DNA from: Oscillospiraceae bacterium
GTDB lineage: Bacteria; Bacillota; Clostridia; Oscillospirales; CAG-272
Length of the DNA: 64,000 nucleotides
Reading direction: 5' to 3'
Assembly (NCBI GenBank): GCA_015063625.1
Contig: SVTT01000001.1
Location: 62,001-126,000, forward strand
Below the pieces are notes generated by a model. That model was not told where the DNA came from. It saw nothing but the letters and a program-made list of their open reading frames with translations, and ran no database searches. Below, one piece after another: positions 30,714 to 40,043 of the stretch. Position 1 is the stretch's first letter. Each line of letters starts with the position of its first letter. Position numbers and translations under genes: made by a program.

Positions 30714-32030
30714 ATGACCTTTGAACACGATAATGCCTGTGAAAGCGGCGTAGTGATTCGAGTGATCGGCGTGGGCGGCGGCGGCAATAATGCCGTGAAC
30801 CGCATGATCGCCGCCAATATTCGCGGCGTGGAGTTTGTTTCTGTCAACACTGACCGTCAGGCGCTTCGCAAATCCGAGGCACCCGTGCAGATGGTGATCG
30901 GCGAAAAGATCACCAAGGGCTTCGGTGCGGGCGCAAATCCCGATGTGGGCGCACGTGCCGCAGAGGAGTCGATCGATGAGATCAAGCAGATGCTGGCAGG
31001 TGCCGATATGGTCTTTGTCACCGCCGGTATGGGAGGCGGAACCGGAACAGGTGCCGCACCCATTGTGGCTCGCCTTGCACATGAAATGAATATTCTGACC
31101 ATCGGTATTGTGACCAAGCCCTTCAGCTTTGAGGGCAAGCGCCGCCAGGAGCAGGCGGAGCGAGGCATCAAGGAGCTGCGTCAGTATGTGGATTCGCTGG
31201 TGGTCATCCCCAATGAAAAGCTGAAGCAGGTGTCGGATACGCGCATTACGCTCGGCAACGCCTTTGAGATCGCCGATGATGTGCTTCGTCGCGGCGTGCA
31301 GAGCATTTCCGAGCTGATCAACGTTCCCGGCTTTATCAACCTCGATTTTGCCGACGTCACCTCGGTGATGAAGAACGCAGGCTACGCACATATGGGCGTA
31401 GGCGGCGCAACCGGTGCAGACAAGGCAGAGCTTGCGGCAAGAGCCGCGATTTCCAGTCCCTTGCTTGAAACCTCCATCCACGGTGCACGCGGCATTCTGA
31501 TCAGCATTACCGCCTCGCACGATGTGGGACTTGAGGAGGTGGATCTTGCATCCTCCATGGTTTCCCGTGAGGCACACCCCGATGCCAATGTCATCTGGGG
31601 TCTTGCATTTGATGATTCTCTTGACGACGAAATGCGTATTACCATCATCGCGACCGGCTTTGAGCAGGGAGAGGAGGCAGAGGCTCCCTCGGTTGAGGCA
31701 GTGTCCGCACCTGCACCCAGACCCGAGCCCCCTGTCTTTACCGCACCCGTGACCCCCGCAGGGCAGACTCCCTCGTATGCAAGCCCCGTGGCTGGTTCCG
31801 TGCAGGCACCCTACGTAGCACCCGCCGTCCCTGCGCAGCAGACTCCCGTCGTACAGCCCCAGGCACCCGCAGCGGCGGAGATCCCCGTGGCTCAGCCCGT
31901 TGCTCCTGCCGTCGGTCATCCCCCCAAGTATGATTCCGAGGGAGAGGATTCCTCGATCTCCGAGGATGACTTTGATGCTATCATGAGCATTTTCAAATCT
32001 CGCGGTCGCCGTGACAGAAGCGGCAGATAA
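30714..32030 (+). CDS. ftsZ: Cell division protein FtsZ
   Basis: This 438-residue tubulin-like GTPase forms the Z ring. The N-terminal domain has GVGGGGNNAVNRM and the tubulin signature GGGTGTGAAPIVA, then TKPFSFEGKRR and the T7-loop segment NVPGFINLDFADV. After about residue 320 comes a linker rich in Pro, Ala, Val and Gln. The tail ends EDDFDAIMSIFKSRGRRDRSGR, so the usual DIPxF(I/L) tip is replaced by a DDFDAIMSIF version. GGAGG precedes the ATG. ftsA is not adjacent. Confidence 0.97.
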   Translation: MTFEHDNACESGVVIRVIGVGGGGNNAVNRMIAANIRGVEFVSVNTDRQALRKSEAPVQMVIGEKITKGFGAGANPDVGARAAEESIDEIKQMLAGADMVFVTAGMGGGTGTGAAPIVARLAHEMNILTIGIVTKPFSFEGKRRQEQAERGIKELRQYVDSLVVIPNEKLKQVSDTRITLGNAFEIADDVLRRGVQSISELINVPGFINLDFADVTSVMKNAGYAHMGVGGATGADKAELAARAAISSPLLETSIHGARGILISITASHDVGLEEVDLASSMVSREAHPDANVIWGLAFDDSLDDEMRITIIATGFEQGEEAEAPSVEAVSAPAPRPEPPVFTAPVTPAGQTPSYASPVAGSVQAPYVAPAVPAQQTPVVQPQAPAAAEIPVAQPVAPAVGHPPKYDSEGEDSSISEDDFDAIMSIFKSRGRRDRSGR

Positions 32031-32040
32031 CAACGTATAA

Positions 32041-32076
32041 AACAGACCCGTGTGCCACGTGCACACGGGTCTGTTT
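32041..32076 (+). terminator. Rho-independent terminator of ftsZ
   Basis: The 15-bp stem AACAGACCCGTGTGC/GCACACGGGTCTGTT with a 5-base loop lies 10 bases after the ftsZ stop. Confidence 0.88.
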
Positions 32077-32081
32077 ATAAT

Positions 32082-32122
32082 AAAAACACAGGGCTTGCCG
32101 CTTTATCGCGTGCAAGCCCTGT
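32082..32122 (-). terminator. Rho-independent terminator of alaS
   Basis: On the minus strand, ACAGGGCTTGC and GCAAGCCCTGT form an 11-bp stem followed by G and a run of five Ts, just after the alaS stop. Confidence 0.85.
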
Positions 32123-32128
32123 TTGCTT

Positions 32129-34774
32129 TTAGCCGAGCTGTGCGGCAAGAATATCCCTTGCACCAAGCAGTGCCTCATCGAGCTTGGAGAGATCGCGACC
32201 GCCTGCCATGGCGTTATCGGGGCGACCGCCGCCCTTACCGCCCGTGATGGCGGCAACGGCACCGACCAGCTTGCCTGCGTGTGCACCTGCCGCAACGGCT
32301 GCCTTGCCCGCAACGGCGATCAGATTGATGCGAGCTCCGTCGGTCACGGCAAGCAATGCCACGGTGTCATCAAGGCTTGCCTTGATGTCGTCGGCAAGGC
32401 TTCTTGCCACGTCAAGCTGCATGCCGTCAAGGCGTGCGGCGGCAAGCTTGATGCTGCCCACGGCAACGGCGTTCTTCAGCACGTCATCGCGCTTAGAGGA
32501 GGCGAGCTTGGCATTGATGGACTCCAGCTCTCTTCGAACCTCCTTCAGCTCGCCCTGCAAGGCGTGCGCGCGCTTGGCAACGTCACCCGGGTTTTGTGCC
32601 TTCAGGATGTCGGCGGCTTCGGCGAGCAGGGAATCGCGTGCGCAAAGAAGATCCAGTACACCTGTGCCGGTCACCGCCTCGATACGGCGTACGCCTGCGG
32701 CAACAGAGGTTTCGGAAACGATCTTAAACAGCCCGATCTTGGCGGTGTTGTCAAGATGGGTTCCACCACAGAACTCAGTGGAGAAGTCACCCATGCGCAC
32801 GACACGGACGATCCTTCCGTATTTTTCGCCAAAGAGCGCGAGTGCACCGCACTTTTTCGCCTCTTCGATCGGCATTTCGGTCATGGTGATGGTCGCGCCC
32901 GCAAAGATGTGACGGTTGACGGTGGCTTCGACTGTGGCAAGCTCCTTGCTTGTGAGGGCAGCGAAATGGGTGAAGTCAAAGCGGCATTTTTCGCCGTCGA
33001 CCATCGAGCCTGCCTGCTCCACGTGCGTGCCGAGCACCTCGCGGAGAGCTGCTTGCAGGAGGTGTGCCACCGAGTGGTTGCGTGCGATGGCGGCTCTCCT
33101 CTCAACATCAATGGTCGCGGTTACGGTATCACCTTTTTTAAGAATACCGTCTGAAAGGGTGCAGATGTGCAGGTAGATGCCGTCGGTCTTCTTGGTATCG
33201 GTGACCTGAAGGGATGCGTGCTCGGCCGAGATCGAGCCGATATCGCCGATCTGACCGCCACCCTCGCCGTAGAATACGGTTTTGTCAAGGATCACGGTGC
33301 ATTCGCCCTCGCTGATCTCCTCCACGCTTGCCGTGCCCTCCTCGTTTTCTACGATGATGGCAAGAACCTTGGCAGCGTCACAGGAGGTGGTGTCATAGCC
33401 GAGGAACGCGGTGGCGTCAAGACCCTCAAGGATTCCCTTGGCGGTGTTATCCCAGCCGCTGATGTTTCCGCGTGCGGCGCGTGCGCGCTCGCGCTGGGCC
33501 TTCATCAGCTCCTTGAAGGTGTCCTCGTCAAGTCCTAGCTTGTTTTCCGCAAGGATCTCCTTCGTAAGATCAAGCGGGAAGCCAAAGGTGTCGTAAAGCT
33601 TGAAGGCGTCCTCGCCCGAGATGGCAGCTTTGCCCCCCTCTACGGCATCCTTGATCAGACCCGAAAGGATGGAAAGACCTGCATCGATGGTGGCGTCAAA
33701 GCGCTCCTCCTCCATCGAAATGACCTTGAGGATATAATCCTGCTTTTCCTGCAGCTCGGGGTAAGCACCCTTGTTCTCGCCGATCGCCACGCGGCAGAGA
33801 TCGCAAAGGAAGGGGTGGTTGATGCCGAGCAGCTTTCCGTGGCGGCAGGCGCGTCTAATGATACGGCGAAGCACGTAGCCGCGTCCCTCGTTGGAGGGGA
33901 TCACTCCGTCGGCGATCATGAACATCGAGCTCTTGATGTGGTCGGTGCAGACGCGGATCGAAATGTCGTTTTCCTTGCTGTCGCCGTAGTGCTTGTCTGC
34001 AATGGTGCAGACGGTATCGAGGATCTTGCGGATGGTGTCGACCTCGAACATGTTGTCAACGCCCTGCATGACGCAGGCAAGACGCTCAAGACCCATACCG
34101 GTATCGATGTTTTTCTGGACCAGCTCGGTGTAATTGCCCCGACCGTCGTTGTTAAACTGGGAAAAGACGTTGTTCCAGATCTCCATATAGCGGTCGCAGT
34201 CACAGCCGGGACGGCAATCCGCCTTGCCGCAGCCGTATTTTTCGCCGCGGTCAAAATAGATCTCGGAGCAGGGGCCGCAGGGACCCGAGCCGTGCTCCCA
34301 GAAGTTGTCGGCTTTTCCAAGGCGGGTGATGCGCTCTGCGGGAACGCCGATCTTGTTGTGCCAGATATCGAAGGCCTCCTCGTCATTTTCGTAGATGGAG
34401 GGCCAAAGAAGCTCACCGGGGATCTCCAGTGTAACGGTCAGAAATTCCCACGCCCAGGAGATCGCCTCCTCCTTGAAATAATCGCCGAAGGAGAAGTTGC
34501 CGAGCATTTCGAAAAACGTGCCGTGCCTTGCGGTATGTCCCACGCGCTCAAGATCGGGGGTGCGGATACACTTCTGGCAGGTGGTGACGCGGTTGCGGGG
34601 GGGGATCTCCTCACCCGTGAAAAACTTTTTCATGGGCGCCATGCCGGAGTTGATGAGCAAAAGCGATTTGTCGTTGATGGGAACGAGGGGGAAGGAGGGA
34701 AGACGCAAATGTCCCTTGGATTCAAAAAAAGCAAGGTATTTTTCGCGCAGCTCGTTAAGTGAAGTCCATTTCAT
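32129..34774 (-). CDS. alaS: Alanyl-tRNA synthetase
   Basis: This 881-residue class II synthetase charges tRNA-Ala. The catalytic domain begins LREKYLAFFESKGHLRLPSFPLVP and has HTARHGTFFEMLGNFSFGDYFKEE. The editing domain has the zinc ligands in HSVAHLLQAAL and CGGTHLDNT. The C-terminal oligomerisation part ends GGKGGGRPDNAMAGG, the typical C-Ala glycine-rich motif. The ATG at 34774 is preferred over one 8 codons upstream because GAGAGGC lies 9 bases before it and the family begins at MKWTSLNELR. No T-box sequence is seen in the leader. It is convergent with ftsZ and divergent from the MBL-lipoprotein array. Confidence 0.96.
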   Translation of the reverse strand: MKWTSLNELREKYLAFFESKGHLRLPSFPLVPINDKSLLLINSGMAPMKKFFTGEEIPPRNRVTTCQKCIRTPDLERVGHTARHGTFFEMLGNFSFGDYFKEEAISWAWEFLTVTLEIPGELLWPSIYENDEEAFDIWHNKIGVPAERITRLGKADNFWEHGSGPCGPCSEIYFDRGEKYGCGKADCRPGCDCDRYMEIWNNVFSQFNNDGRGNYTELVQKNIDTGMGLERLACVMQGVDNMFEVDTIRKILDTVCTIADKHYGDSKENDISIRVCTDHIKSSMFMIADGVIPSNEGRGYVLRRIIRRACRHGKLLGINHPFLCDLCRVAIGENKGAYPELQEKQDYILKVISMEEERFDATIDAGLSILSGLIKDAVEGGKAAISGEDAFKLYDTFGFPLDLTKEILAENKLGLDEDTFKELMKAQRERARAARGNISGWDNTAKGILEGLDATAFLGYDTTSCDAAKVLAIIVENEEGTASVEEISEGECTVILDKTVFYGEGGGQIGDIGSISAEHASLQVTDTKKTDGIYLHICTLSDGILKKGDTVTATIDVERRAAIARNHSVAHLLQAALREVLGTHVEQAGSMVDGEKCRFDFTHFAALTSKELATVEATVNRHIFAGATITMTEMPIEEAKKCGALALFGEKYGRIVRVVRMGDFSTEFCGGTHLDNTAKIGLFKIVSETSVAAGVRRIEAVTGTGVLDLLCARDSLLAEAADILKAQNPGDVAKRAHALQGELKEVRRELESINAKLASSKRDDVLKNAVAVGSIKLAAARLDGMQLDVARSLADDIKASLDDTVALLAVTDGARINLIAVAGKAAVAAGAHAGKLVGAVAAITGGKGGGRPDNAMAGGRDLSKLDEALLGARDILAAQLG

Positions 34775-34812
34775 AATAATTGCCTCTCGGTAAATCAAAT
34801 ATAAACGTCAAC

Positions 34813-34842
34813 ATTATACCATCTGTATGCGCGCTCTGTCAA
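34813..34842 (-). promoter_or_regulatory. Sigma-A promoter of alaS
   Basis: On the minus strand TTGACA (34842-34837) and TATAAT (34818-34813) are 18 bases apart, about 39 bases before the alaS start. Confidence 0.82.
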
Positions 34843-35085
34843 GTGCGTATGACGAGGTTTTCGCTATTTCCTCAAAGGAAAAAAGGCTCCTTTTTCATCA
34901 TGCTCAAGGCGGACGAGTCAAGGAAAATAATTTGGACGAAACATTTTTTTTACAATGAATTCACGCTTCCGCACTTTTTACCGAAAATGGCAAATTTCCG
35001 TTAGACTCATGGTACAAAACGCACGAAAAAAAATTGTGAAAAATGATGAATTTGTTCAAGAGATTGTGAAACATCGGAAGATTGC
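34843..35085. other. AT-rich gene-free spacer between divergent promoters
   Basis: I see no coding signal here. The stretch has several A and T runs and an imperfect AAAGGAAAAAAGGCTCCTTT inverted repeat near 34876, with no clear operator. It separates the alaS promoter from the MBL-lipoprotein promoter. Confidence 0.4.
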
Positions 35086-35114
35086 TTGAAAACGAGTCTG
35101 AGAAGTGGTATAAT
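35086..35114 (+). promoter_or_regulatory. Sigma-A promoter of the MBL-lipoprotein array
   Basis: TTGAAA at 35086-35091 and a perfect TATAAT at 35109-35114 are 17 bases apart, 64 bases before the first lipoprotein gene. It is the only strong promoter I find for the four-gene array. Confidence 0.8.
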
Positions 35115-35178
35115 TATTCCGTCTATTAGGATAGTTCTCACAGCGCAGTGTTTTAACAGAAAGGGAGCAGTCATTGTT

Positions 35179-37560
35179 ATGAAAAGAGTTATCAATCTCT
35201 TGCTTTGCGTGGTGATTTCGGCATCCATGTTGCTGATCTTCTCCTCGTGCAAGAAGGGTGAAACCAAGGTTGATCTGAAGGATTACGATATCGTTTACAG
35301 CAGCGATTTTTCCGCAGGACTTGTGACCGAGGTCAATCAGTTTGCAAAGGATCTCGGCAACTTGATCGGATATGATTTTAACCGCGTCCGCGATAAATCG
35401 AAGGAAGAGATCGTGAGTGACGATTTTGAGATCCTGATCGGTCTGACCAAGCGCGCTGAGTCAAGACAGGCGCTTGAGGAGATCGAGGGGGACGGCTATT
35501 GCATCCGTGTCCTCAACAACAAGATCGTGATCATCGGTACGACCAATCTTCTGACCAGGCAGGCGATCGATCTTTTCGTTTCCACTTACTGTGCCGAGGG
35601 GGAGGGAATGTCCTCCGAGATCCTGTTGAAGGACGATCTGCACTACAATATTGAAATGGTAGAGGTGACCAAGAGCTATAACGTGGTTTATTCCTATCGT
35701 CTGGACGATACGCCCAGCACGGCAGAGCGCTACGAGCCTGGCAACCCCAATGCTTTTGATTATCCCGTTGTTGCGGCAGAGCAGATCCGTTCGAAGCTTA
35801 CCCAAACGCTCGGGCTGACCGCGTCTACAACGGTGTTCCCGATCGGCAAGGATAAGACCTCCTTCGCAATGGCAAAGGAGATCCTTGTCGGAGAGACCAC
35901 TCGTGAGGAAAGCAAGGGCTTCCGCGCAACGCTGGAGGCAAATGAGTATGGCTTTACCATTACCTCTGAAGGCGATATTGTGATCACGGGCACGAACGAC
36001 ATGGGACTCCGTGAGGCTGTCAGTAAGTTTTCTGATGCCATTTTGGATTCCACTGCATTAACCGGTGACAAAAAGAGCGTTCGCTTCCCACTTAATTATA
36101 CTTACAAAGCCGCCTTTAACCAGAGCTGGTTTTTGGATTTTCCGAGACCGGAGGGAGAGGGCATTGAATTTGTCGGCTCGGTCGACGTTTACGATAATTC
36201 GATCGAGCTTTGCTATGACGGCAGTGGCGTCAACGAGGCGTCCTTTGCCGACTATTGCAGAGTGCTTGAAAATGCGGGCTACCGTGTGCATATGTCAAAT
36301 CGGATCGAGGACAGCATCTTCAAGACCTACATCAACGAAGCGGTGGGTGCCACGCTTCATGTTTCCTATGCTGCCTTCAAGCATGCCAATGCGCAGGGCG
36401 TCACACTCTTTTCTCCCTGCATCCGCATCGTTTCCTCCACTCTTGATTCTGTAAATGTCATTGAGGAAGAGCTGCTTAACGAGAGGCAGACCTTTGAAAA
36501 GGTGACCCAGACGCGTATCACCACCATGCAGCTGAACCGCGCCGAGGGCAACTGGGGAAACTGCTATATCATGACCCTTGAGGATGGCTCCTTCGTGATC
36601 TTTGACGGCGCCGGCTCGTATGGCAACTCGGATCACAACCGCCTTTGGAACGTGCTTTCCACGCTCTATGAGCAGGTTCACGGGTATTTGCCCTCCGCAG
36701 AGAACCCCATTGTGATCGCGGCATGGTATCTCTCACACGGACATTTCGATCATTTTTCGAATTTCTGGAAGTTCTGTGAGGTATACGGCTCTCGCATTTC
36801 GGTGGAGCGTATGCTTGCAAACTTTTCCTCGGATGAGGAAAACTATAACACTCATGATCCCAATCCTCAGATTCGTGATTCGCTCAACCGACTGAATCTC
36901 ATCGTGTCGGGCGGTGTCAAATACTATAAAGTCCATTCCGGACAGAAGTTCTATATCCGTAACGTTGAGCTGGAGGTCCTTTATACGCATGAGGATCTGT
37001 ATCCTCAGAAGCTGGAGATCTTCAACGACAGCTCTACCGTCATTCGCTTTACAGTGCATAACACCGACGGAAACGGAAACCGATCGGGTGAGTCCTGCAG
37101 CTCACTCTGGCTGGGAGACCTGCATTATCGAGGCAGCAAATGCTTGCGTGCGATGTACGGCGCTTATCTTGATTCGGATATGGTTCAGTTGGCGCACCAC
37201 GGATATAACGGCTGTGAATATGAGCTTTATCAGCTCGTTTCGCCCGAGCTTGTCTGGTGGCCCTGCGGCAGAGGCGAGTACCACAATACCCAGACGGTGG
37301 ATCCCAACTCCAGTGTCACTCAGTATGTGATCGATTATCGTGTTGCCCACGAACTTGAATCCGTGAGATACATCATTCTCGGTGATGATTACAACACGAC
37401 GCTGACCATCACACCAAACGGTCCCGATTACACGATCGATAACAGCAATGACGGATCTGGCACGGGCATCTACAACGTTGCCGAATACGATCCGACCAAC
37501 CAGAAGACATGGATCAAGCCGAGCACATTAAGTAGCAAGACCTCGTTTATCCGAAAATGA
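35179..37560 (+). CDS. Exported MBL-fold lipoprotein, paralogue 1 of 4
   Basis: This 793-residue protein begins with a lipoprotein signal ending FSSC, followed by KKGETKVDLKDYDIVYSSDF. Module A has EILIGLTKRAESRQALEEIEG and VIIGTTNLLTRQAI. Module B repeats it as EILVGETTREESKGF. A linker domain with DFPRPEGEGIEFVGSVDVYDNS and KHANAQ follows. The MBL-fold domain has NCYIMTLEDGSFVIFDG, H520-x-H522-x-D524-H525, YTHEDLYP, D647 in LGD and H673-H674-G. These are the ComEC-type ligands for two metals, so hydrolase activity outside the membrane is likely, with unknown substrate. The ATG at 35179 gives a clean signal peptide and follows AAGGGAG. Longer readings are rejected because they start upstream of the -10 box. 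Confidence 0.85.
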   Translation: MKRVINLLLCVVISASMLLIFSSCKKGETKVDLKDYDIVYSSDFSAGLVTEVNQFAKDLGNLIGYDFNRVRDKSKEEIVSDDFEILIGLTKRAESRQALEEIEGDGYCIRVLNNKIVIIGTTNLLTRQAIDLFVSTYCAEGEGMSSEILLKDDLHYNIEMVEVTKSYNVVYSYRLDDTPSTAERYEPGNPNAFDYPVVAAEQIRSKLTQTLGLTASTTVFPIGKDKTSFAMAKEILVGETTREESKGFRATLEANEYGFTITSEGDIVITGTNDMGLREAVSKFSDAILDSTALTGDKKSVRFPLNYTYKAAFNQSWFLDFPRPEGEGIEFVGSVDVYDNSIELCYDGSGVNEASFADYCRVLENAGYRVHMSNRIEDSIFKTYINEAVGATLHVSYAAFKHANAQGVTLFSPCIRIVSSTLDSVNVIEEELLNERQTFEKVTQTRITTMQLNRAEGNWGNCYIMTLEDGSFVIFDGAGSYGNSDHNRLWNVLSTLYEQVHGYLPSAENPIVIAAWYLSHGHFDHFSNFWKFCEVYGSRISVERMLANFSSDEENYNTHDPNPQIRDSLNRLNLIVSGGVKYYKVHSGQKFYIRNVELEVLYTHEDLYPQKLEIFNDSSTVIRFTVHNTDGNGNRSGESCSSLWLGDLHYRGSKCLRAMYGAYLDSDMVQLAHHGYNGCEYELYQLVSPELVWWPCGRGEYHNTQTVDPNSSVTQYVIDYRVAHELESVRYIILGDDYNTTLTITPNGPDYTIDNSNDGSGTGIYNVAEYDPTNQKTWIKPSTLSSKTSFIRK

Positions 37561-37652
37561 GCTGATCGTCGCTTCGACCGCAGGGAAGGGAGCCCTCCCG
37601 TCAGCGAGTGCATCAATGAGTTTAGGTGTAACATTCATAGAGGAGTATTTTT

Positions 37653-40013
37653 ATGAAGAAAAGGATTTTTATTCTGTTCCTTTCGGTCTGTCTTCTCGCT
37701 TCTGCTACGCTTCTTTTTGCCTCCTGCTCCAAGGCTGAGGTCGATCTGACCAATTACAGCATCGTTTACGGTGATGACGTTTCAAACACCTTCCTTGGAA
37801 GGATCAACGATTTTGTAAAGACCTTCGGGAAGGCTGTCGGAGGTTCTCCCGAAGCGGTCTTGGATAAAGAAACTCAAACCGTTAAAAACAGCAATTTTGA
37901 AATTCTGATCGGCAATACATCTCGAGAGGAAACGGCAAAGGCACTGGAGCTGATCGAGGGCGACGGCTATTGTATTGCGGTCATCGACGATAAGATCGTC
38001 ATTGTAGGTACGACCAACCTTCTGACCGGCAAGGCGCTTGATCTATTCGTTGAAACCTATCTGAACGATACCGAGGCGGATCTCAGCGTTCTTAAGATGG
38101 AGAAGGAAACGGTTGTCAGCAATATCCCCCTGTTGCAGGTCAACGCCGATTGGAGTATGATCTATTCCATCCGTCTTGACGACAGCTCCACCGATGCCAA
38201 GGGCGACCGTTTGAATCCCGAGAACCCCAACGGCTATGATTATCCTGTGCTCGTCTGCCATCAGCTCTGCGAGTATTTTTCGGATCTGACCGTTCTGAAG
38301 AAGAAGGATATCTATATGGCACCCGATTCTAAATCCTATACCAACGAGATCATTGTGGGCACTACCACGCATCGGGAGGGCATTGACTTTATGGCAACCA
38401 TGAATGTTGATGAATACGGTGTTGGGATCAAGGATGGCAAGGTGGTCGTGGCGGCGCTGAATGACAACATGCTTCGCAAAGCCGCAGCGCTTTTCAAGGA
38501 TGTGATCTACGACAGCAAGAAGGTGGATCCCGATAACGAGAACGAGTATATCATCTGCTTCCCCGATGAGTACAGCATCGTTTTGAGCGAAAAAACCGGC
38601 TGGAGAGTGGATTTCCCCAAGCCCGAGGGAGATCAGATCATCCTGACAGGCTCGGTCAACGTTCATGACGATTCTGTGGAGTATTATTATACCGGATCGG
38701 GTATTTCGAGCAGCGCTTTCGCAGCCTACTGCCAAAAGCTAGAGAGCGGAAATTACAAGCTCCACATGAGCAATACCATTGAAGAGAATGTCTTCAAGAC
38801 CTATTACAATACGTCGAAGGGCGTGATGCTTCACGTGATCTATGCGCCCTATATCCATGCCGCGGAGCAGAAGGTGGAGATGTTTGTTCCCAGCTTCCGC
38901 ATCATTTCCTCCAAGCTGAGCTCGGTCAATATGGTTCCTCAGGAGCTGCTGAACAGCAAGCAGACCTACACCAAGCGCTCCGATACGCGCATCACTGCCG
39001 TGAGATTGGATTACAATGGTGGTGAGAACTACGGAAACAGCTACGTGATGACGCTGGAGGACGGCACCTTCATCGTTTTTGACGGCGGCGGATTTGTCAG
39101 TTCGGACGCAGACAGACTCTACGCTGTTTTGTCAGATCTTTACCGTTCTATTTATGGCAGATTGCCGACCGCCTCCAATCGTATCAAGATCACTGCTTGG
39201 TATATGACGCACGGGCATGCGGATCATTACTATGCATTTTCTACCTTCTGTAATAAGTACGGAGGACTGACCGATCTTGATTACGTGATCGCCAATTTCC
39301 CCTCGGAGCAGGAGACCTACAACTCCTTTGACCCCAATAATACCGTTCGCGACGGCCTGAAGAGCATGCTTTCCAAGCTCGGTGGGCAGAAGATGTACAT
39401 TAAGGTGCATGCGGGTCAGAAATTCTTTATCCGTAATGTCGAGATGGAGGTCCTTTATACGCACGAGGAGATGTATCCTTGGAATATCGAGATCTTCAAC
39501 GATACCTCCACGGTCATCCGTATGAGCATTCGCAACACCGATGGGCAGGGAAATCTGAATTCGGATCGGGAATACAGCTTCCTTTGGCTGGGTGACCTGC
39601 AAACGCGCGGCAGTCGTACGCTCCGTGCCATGTACGGAGATTATCTGCAATCCGATATGGTGCAGGTCTCGCATCACGGCGGTAACGGCTGTGAATGGGC
39701 TCTGTATCAGCTGGTAGCCCCCGAGTACGTCTGGTGGCCTCACAGATTGTCTTACTTTAGCGAGATGGATTCGGGCAGAGAGTCCAACGTGACGTATATC
39801 AAGACCTCCTACAAGGTCATCAACGAGCTTCCTTCCGTGAAATATTTCATTCTGTCGGATAACTATAACGTCACCATGACCATCACTGCGGACGGACCCG
39901 ATATGAGGTTCGTCGGTGAAAGCTCCACGGGACTTTACAATGCCGCAGAGCAGATCGGCACGCCGTTGCTCGCTTACGGAGATGCCGTGATCGCAAAAAA
40001 CCGTTCTTACTAA
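37653..40013 (+). CDS. Exported MBL-fold lipoprotein, paralogue 2 of 4
   Basis: This 786-residue paralogue has the same order of parts: lipoprotein signal with FASC (C25), module A EILIGNTSREETAKALELIEG with IVIVGTTNLLTGKA, module B NEIIVGTTTHREG, linker domain DFPKPEGDQIILTGSVNV, then the MBL-fold domain. Metal-site residues are H520-x-H522-x-D524-H525, D648 and H674-H675-G, at almost the same positions as in paralogue 1. The His-rich motif reads THGHADH. AGAGGAG precedes the ATG. The 92-base gap to paralogue 1 has no clear terminator, so co-transcription is likely. Confidence 0.86.
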   Translation: MKKRIFILFLSVCLLASATLLFASCSKAEVDLTNYSIVYGDDVSNTFLGRINDFVKTFGKAVGGSPEAVLDKETQTVKNSNFEILIGNTSREETAKALELIEGDGYCIAVIDDKIVIVGTTNLLTGKALDLFVETYLNDTEADLSVLKMEKETVVSNIPLLQVNADWSMIYSIRLDDSSTDAKGDRLNPENPNGYDYPVLVCHQLCEYFSDLTVLKKKDIYMAPDSKSYTNEIIVGTTTHREGIDFMATMNVDEYGVGIKDGKVVVAALNDNMLRKAAALFKDVIYDSKKVDPDNENEYIICFPDEYSIVLSEKTGWRVDFPKPEGDQIILTGSVNVHDDSVEYYYTGSGISSSAFAAYCQKLESGNYKLHMSNTIEENVFKTYYNTSKGVMLHVIYAPYIHAAEQKVEMFVPSFRIISSKLSSVNMVPQELLNSKQTYTKRSDTRITAVRLDYNGGENYGNSYVMTLEDGTFIVFDGGGFVSSDADRLYAVLSDLYRSIYGRLPTASNRIKITAWYMTHGHADHYYAFSTFCNKYGGLTDLDYVIANFPSEQETYNSFDPNNTVRDGLKSMLSKLGGQKMYIKVHAGQKFFIRNVEMEVLYTHEEMYPWNIEIFNDTSTVIRMSIRNTDGQGNLNSDREYSFLWLGDLQTRGSRTLRAMYGDYLQSDMVQVSHHGGNGCEWALYQLVAPEYVWWPHRLSYFSEMDSGRESNVTYIKTSYKVINELPSVKYFILSDNYNVTMTITADGPDMRFVGESSTGLYNAAEQIGTPLLAYGDAVIAKNRSY

Positions 40014-40043
40014 ACAGTCCGGAATAAAAAGGAGGATTTTTCT

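Noticed and set aside
34775-35085. Possible T-box leader for alaS
   Set aside because: No GGGTGGNACC-type T-box sequence or specifier stem was seen on the minus strand. The leader is only about 30 bases.
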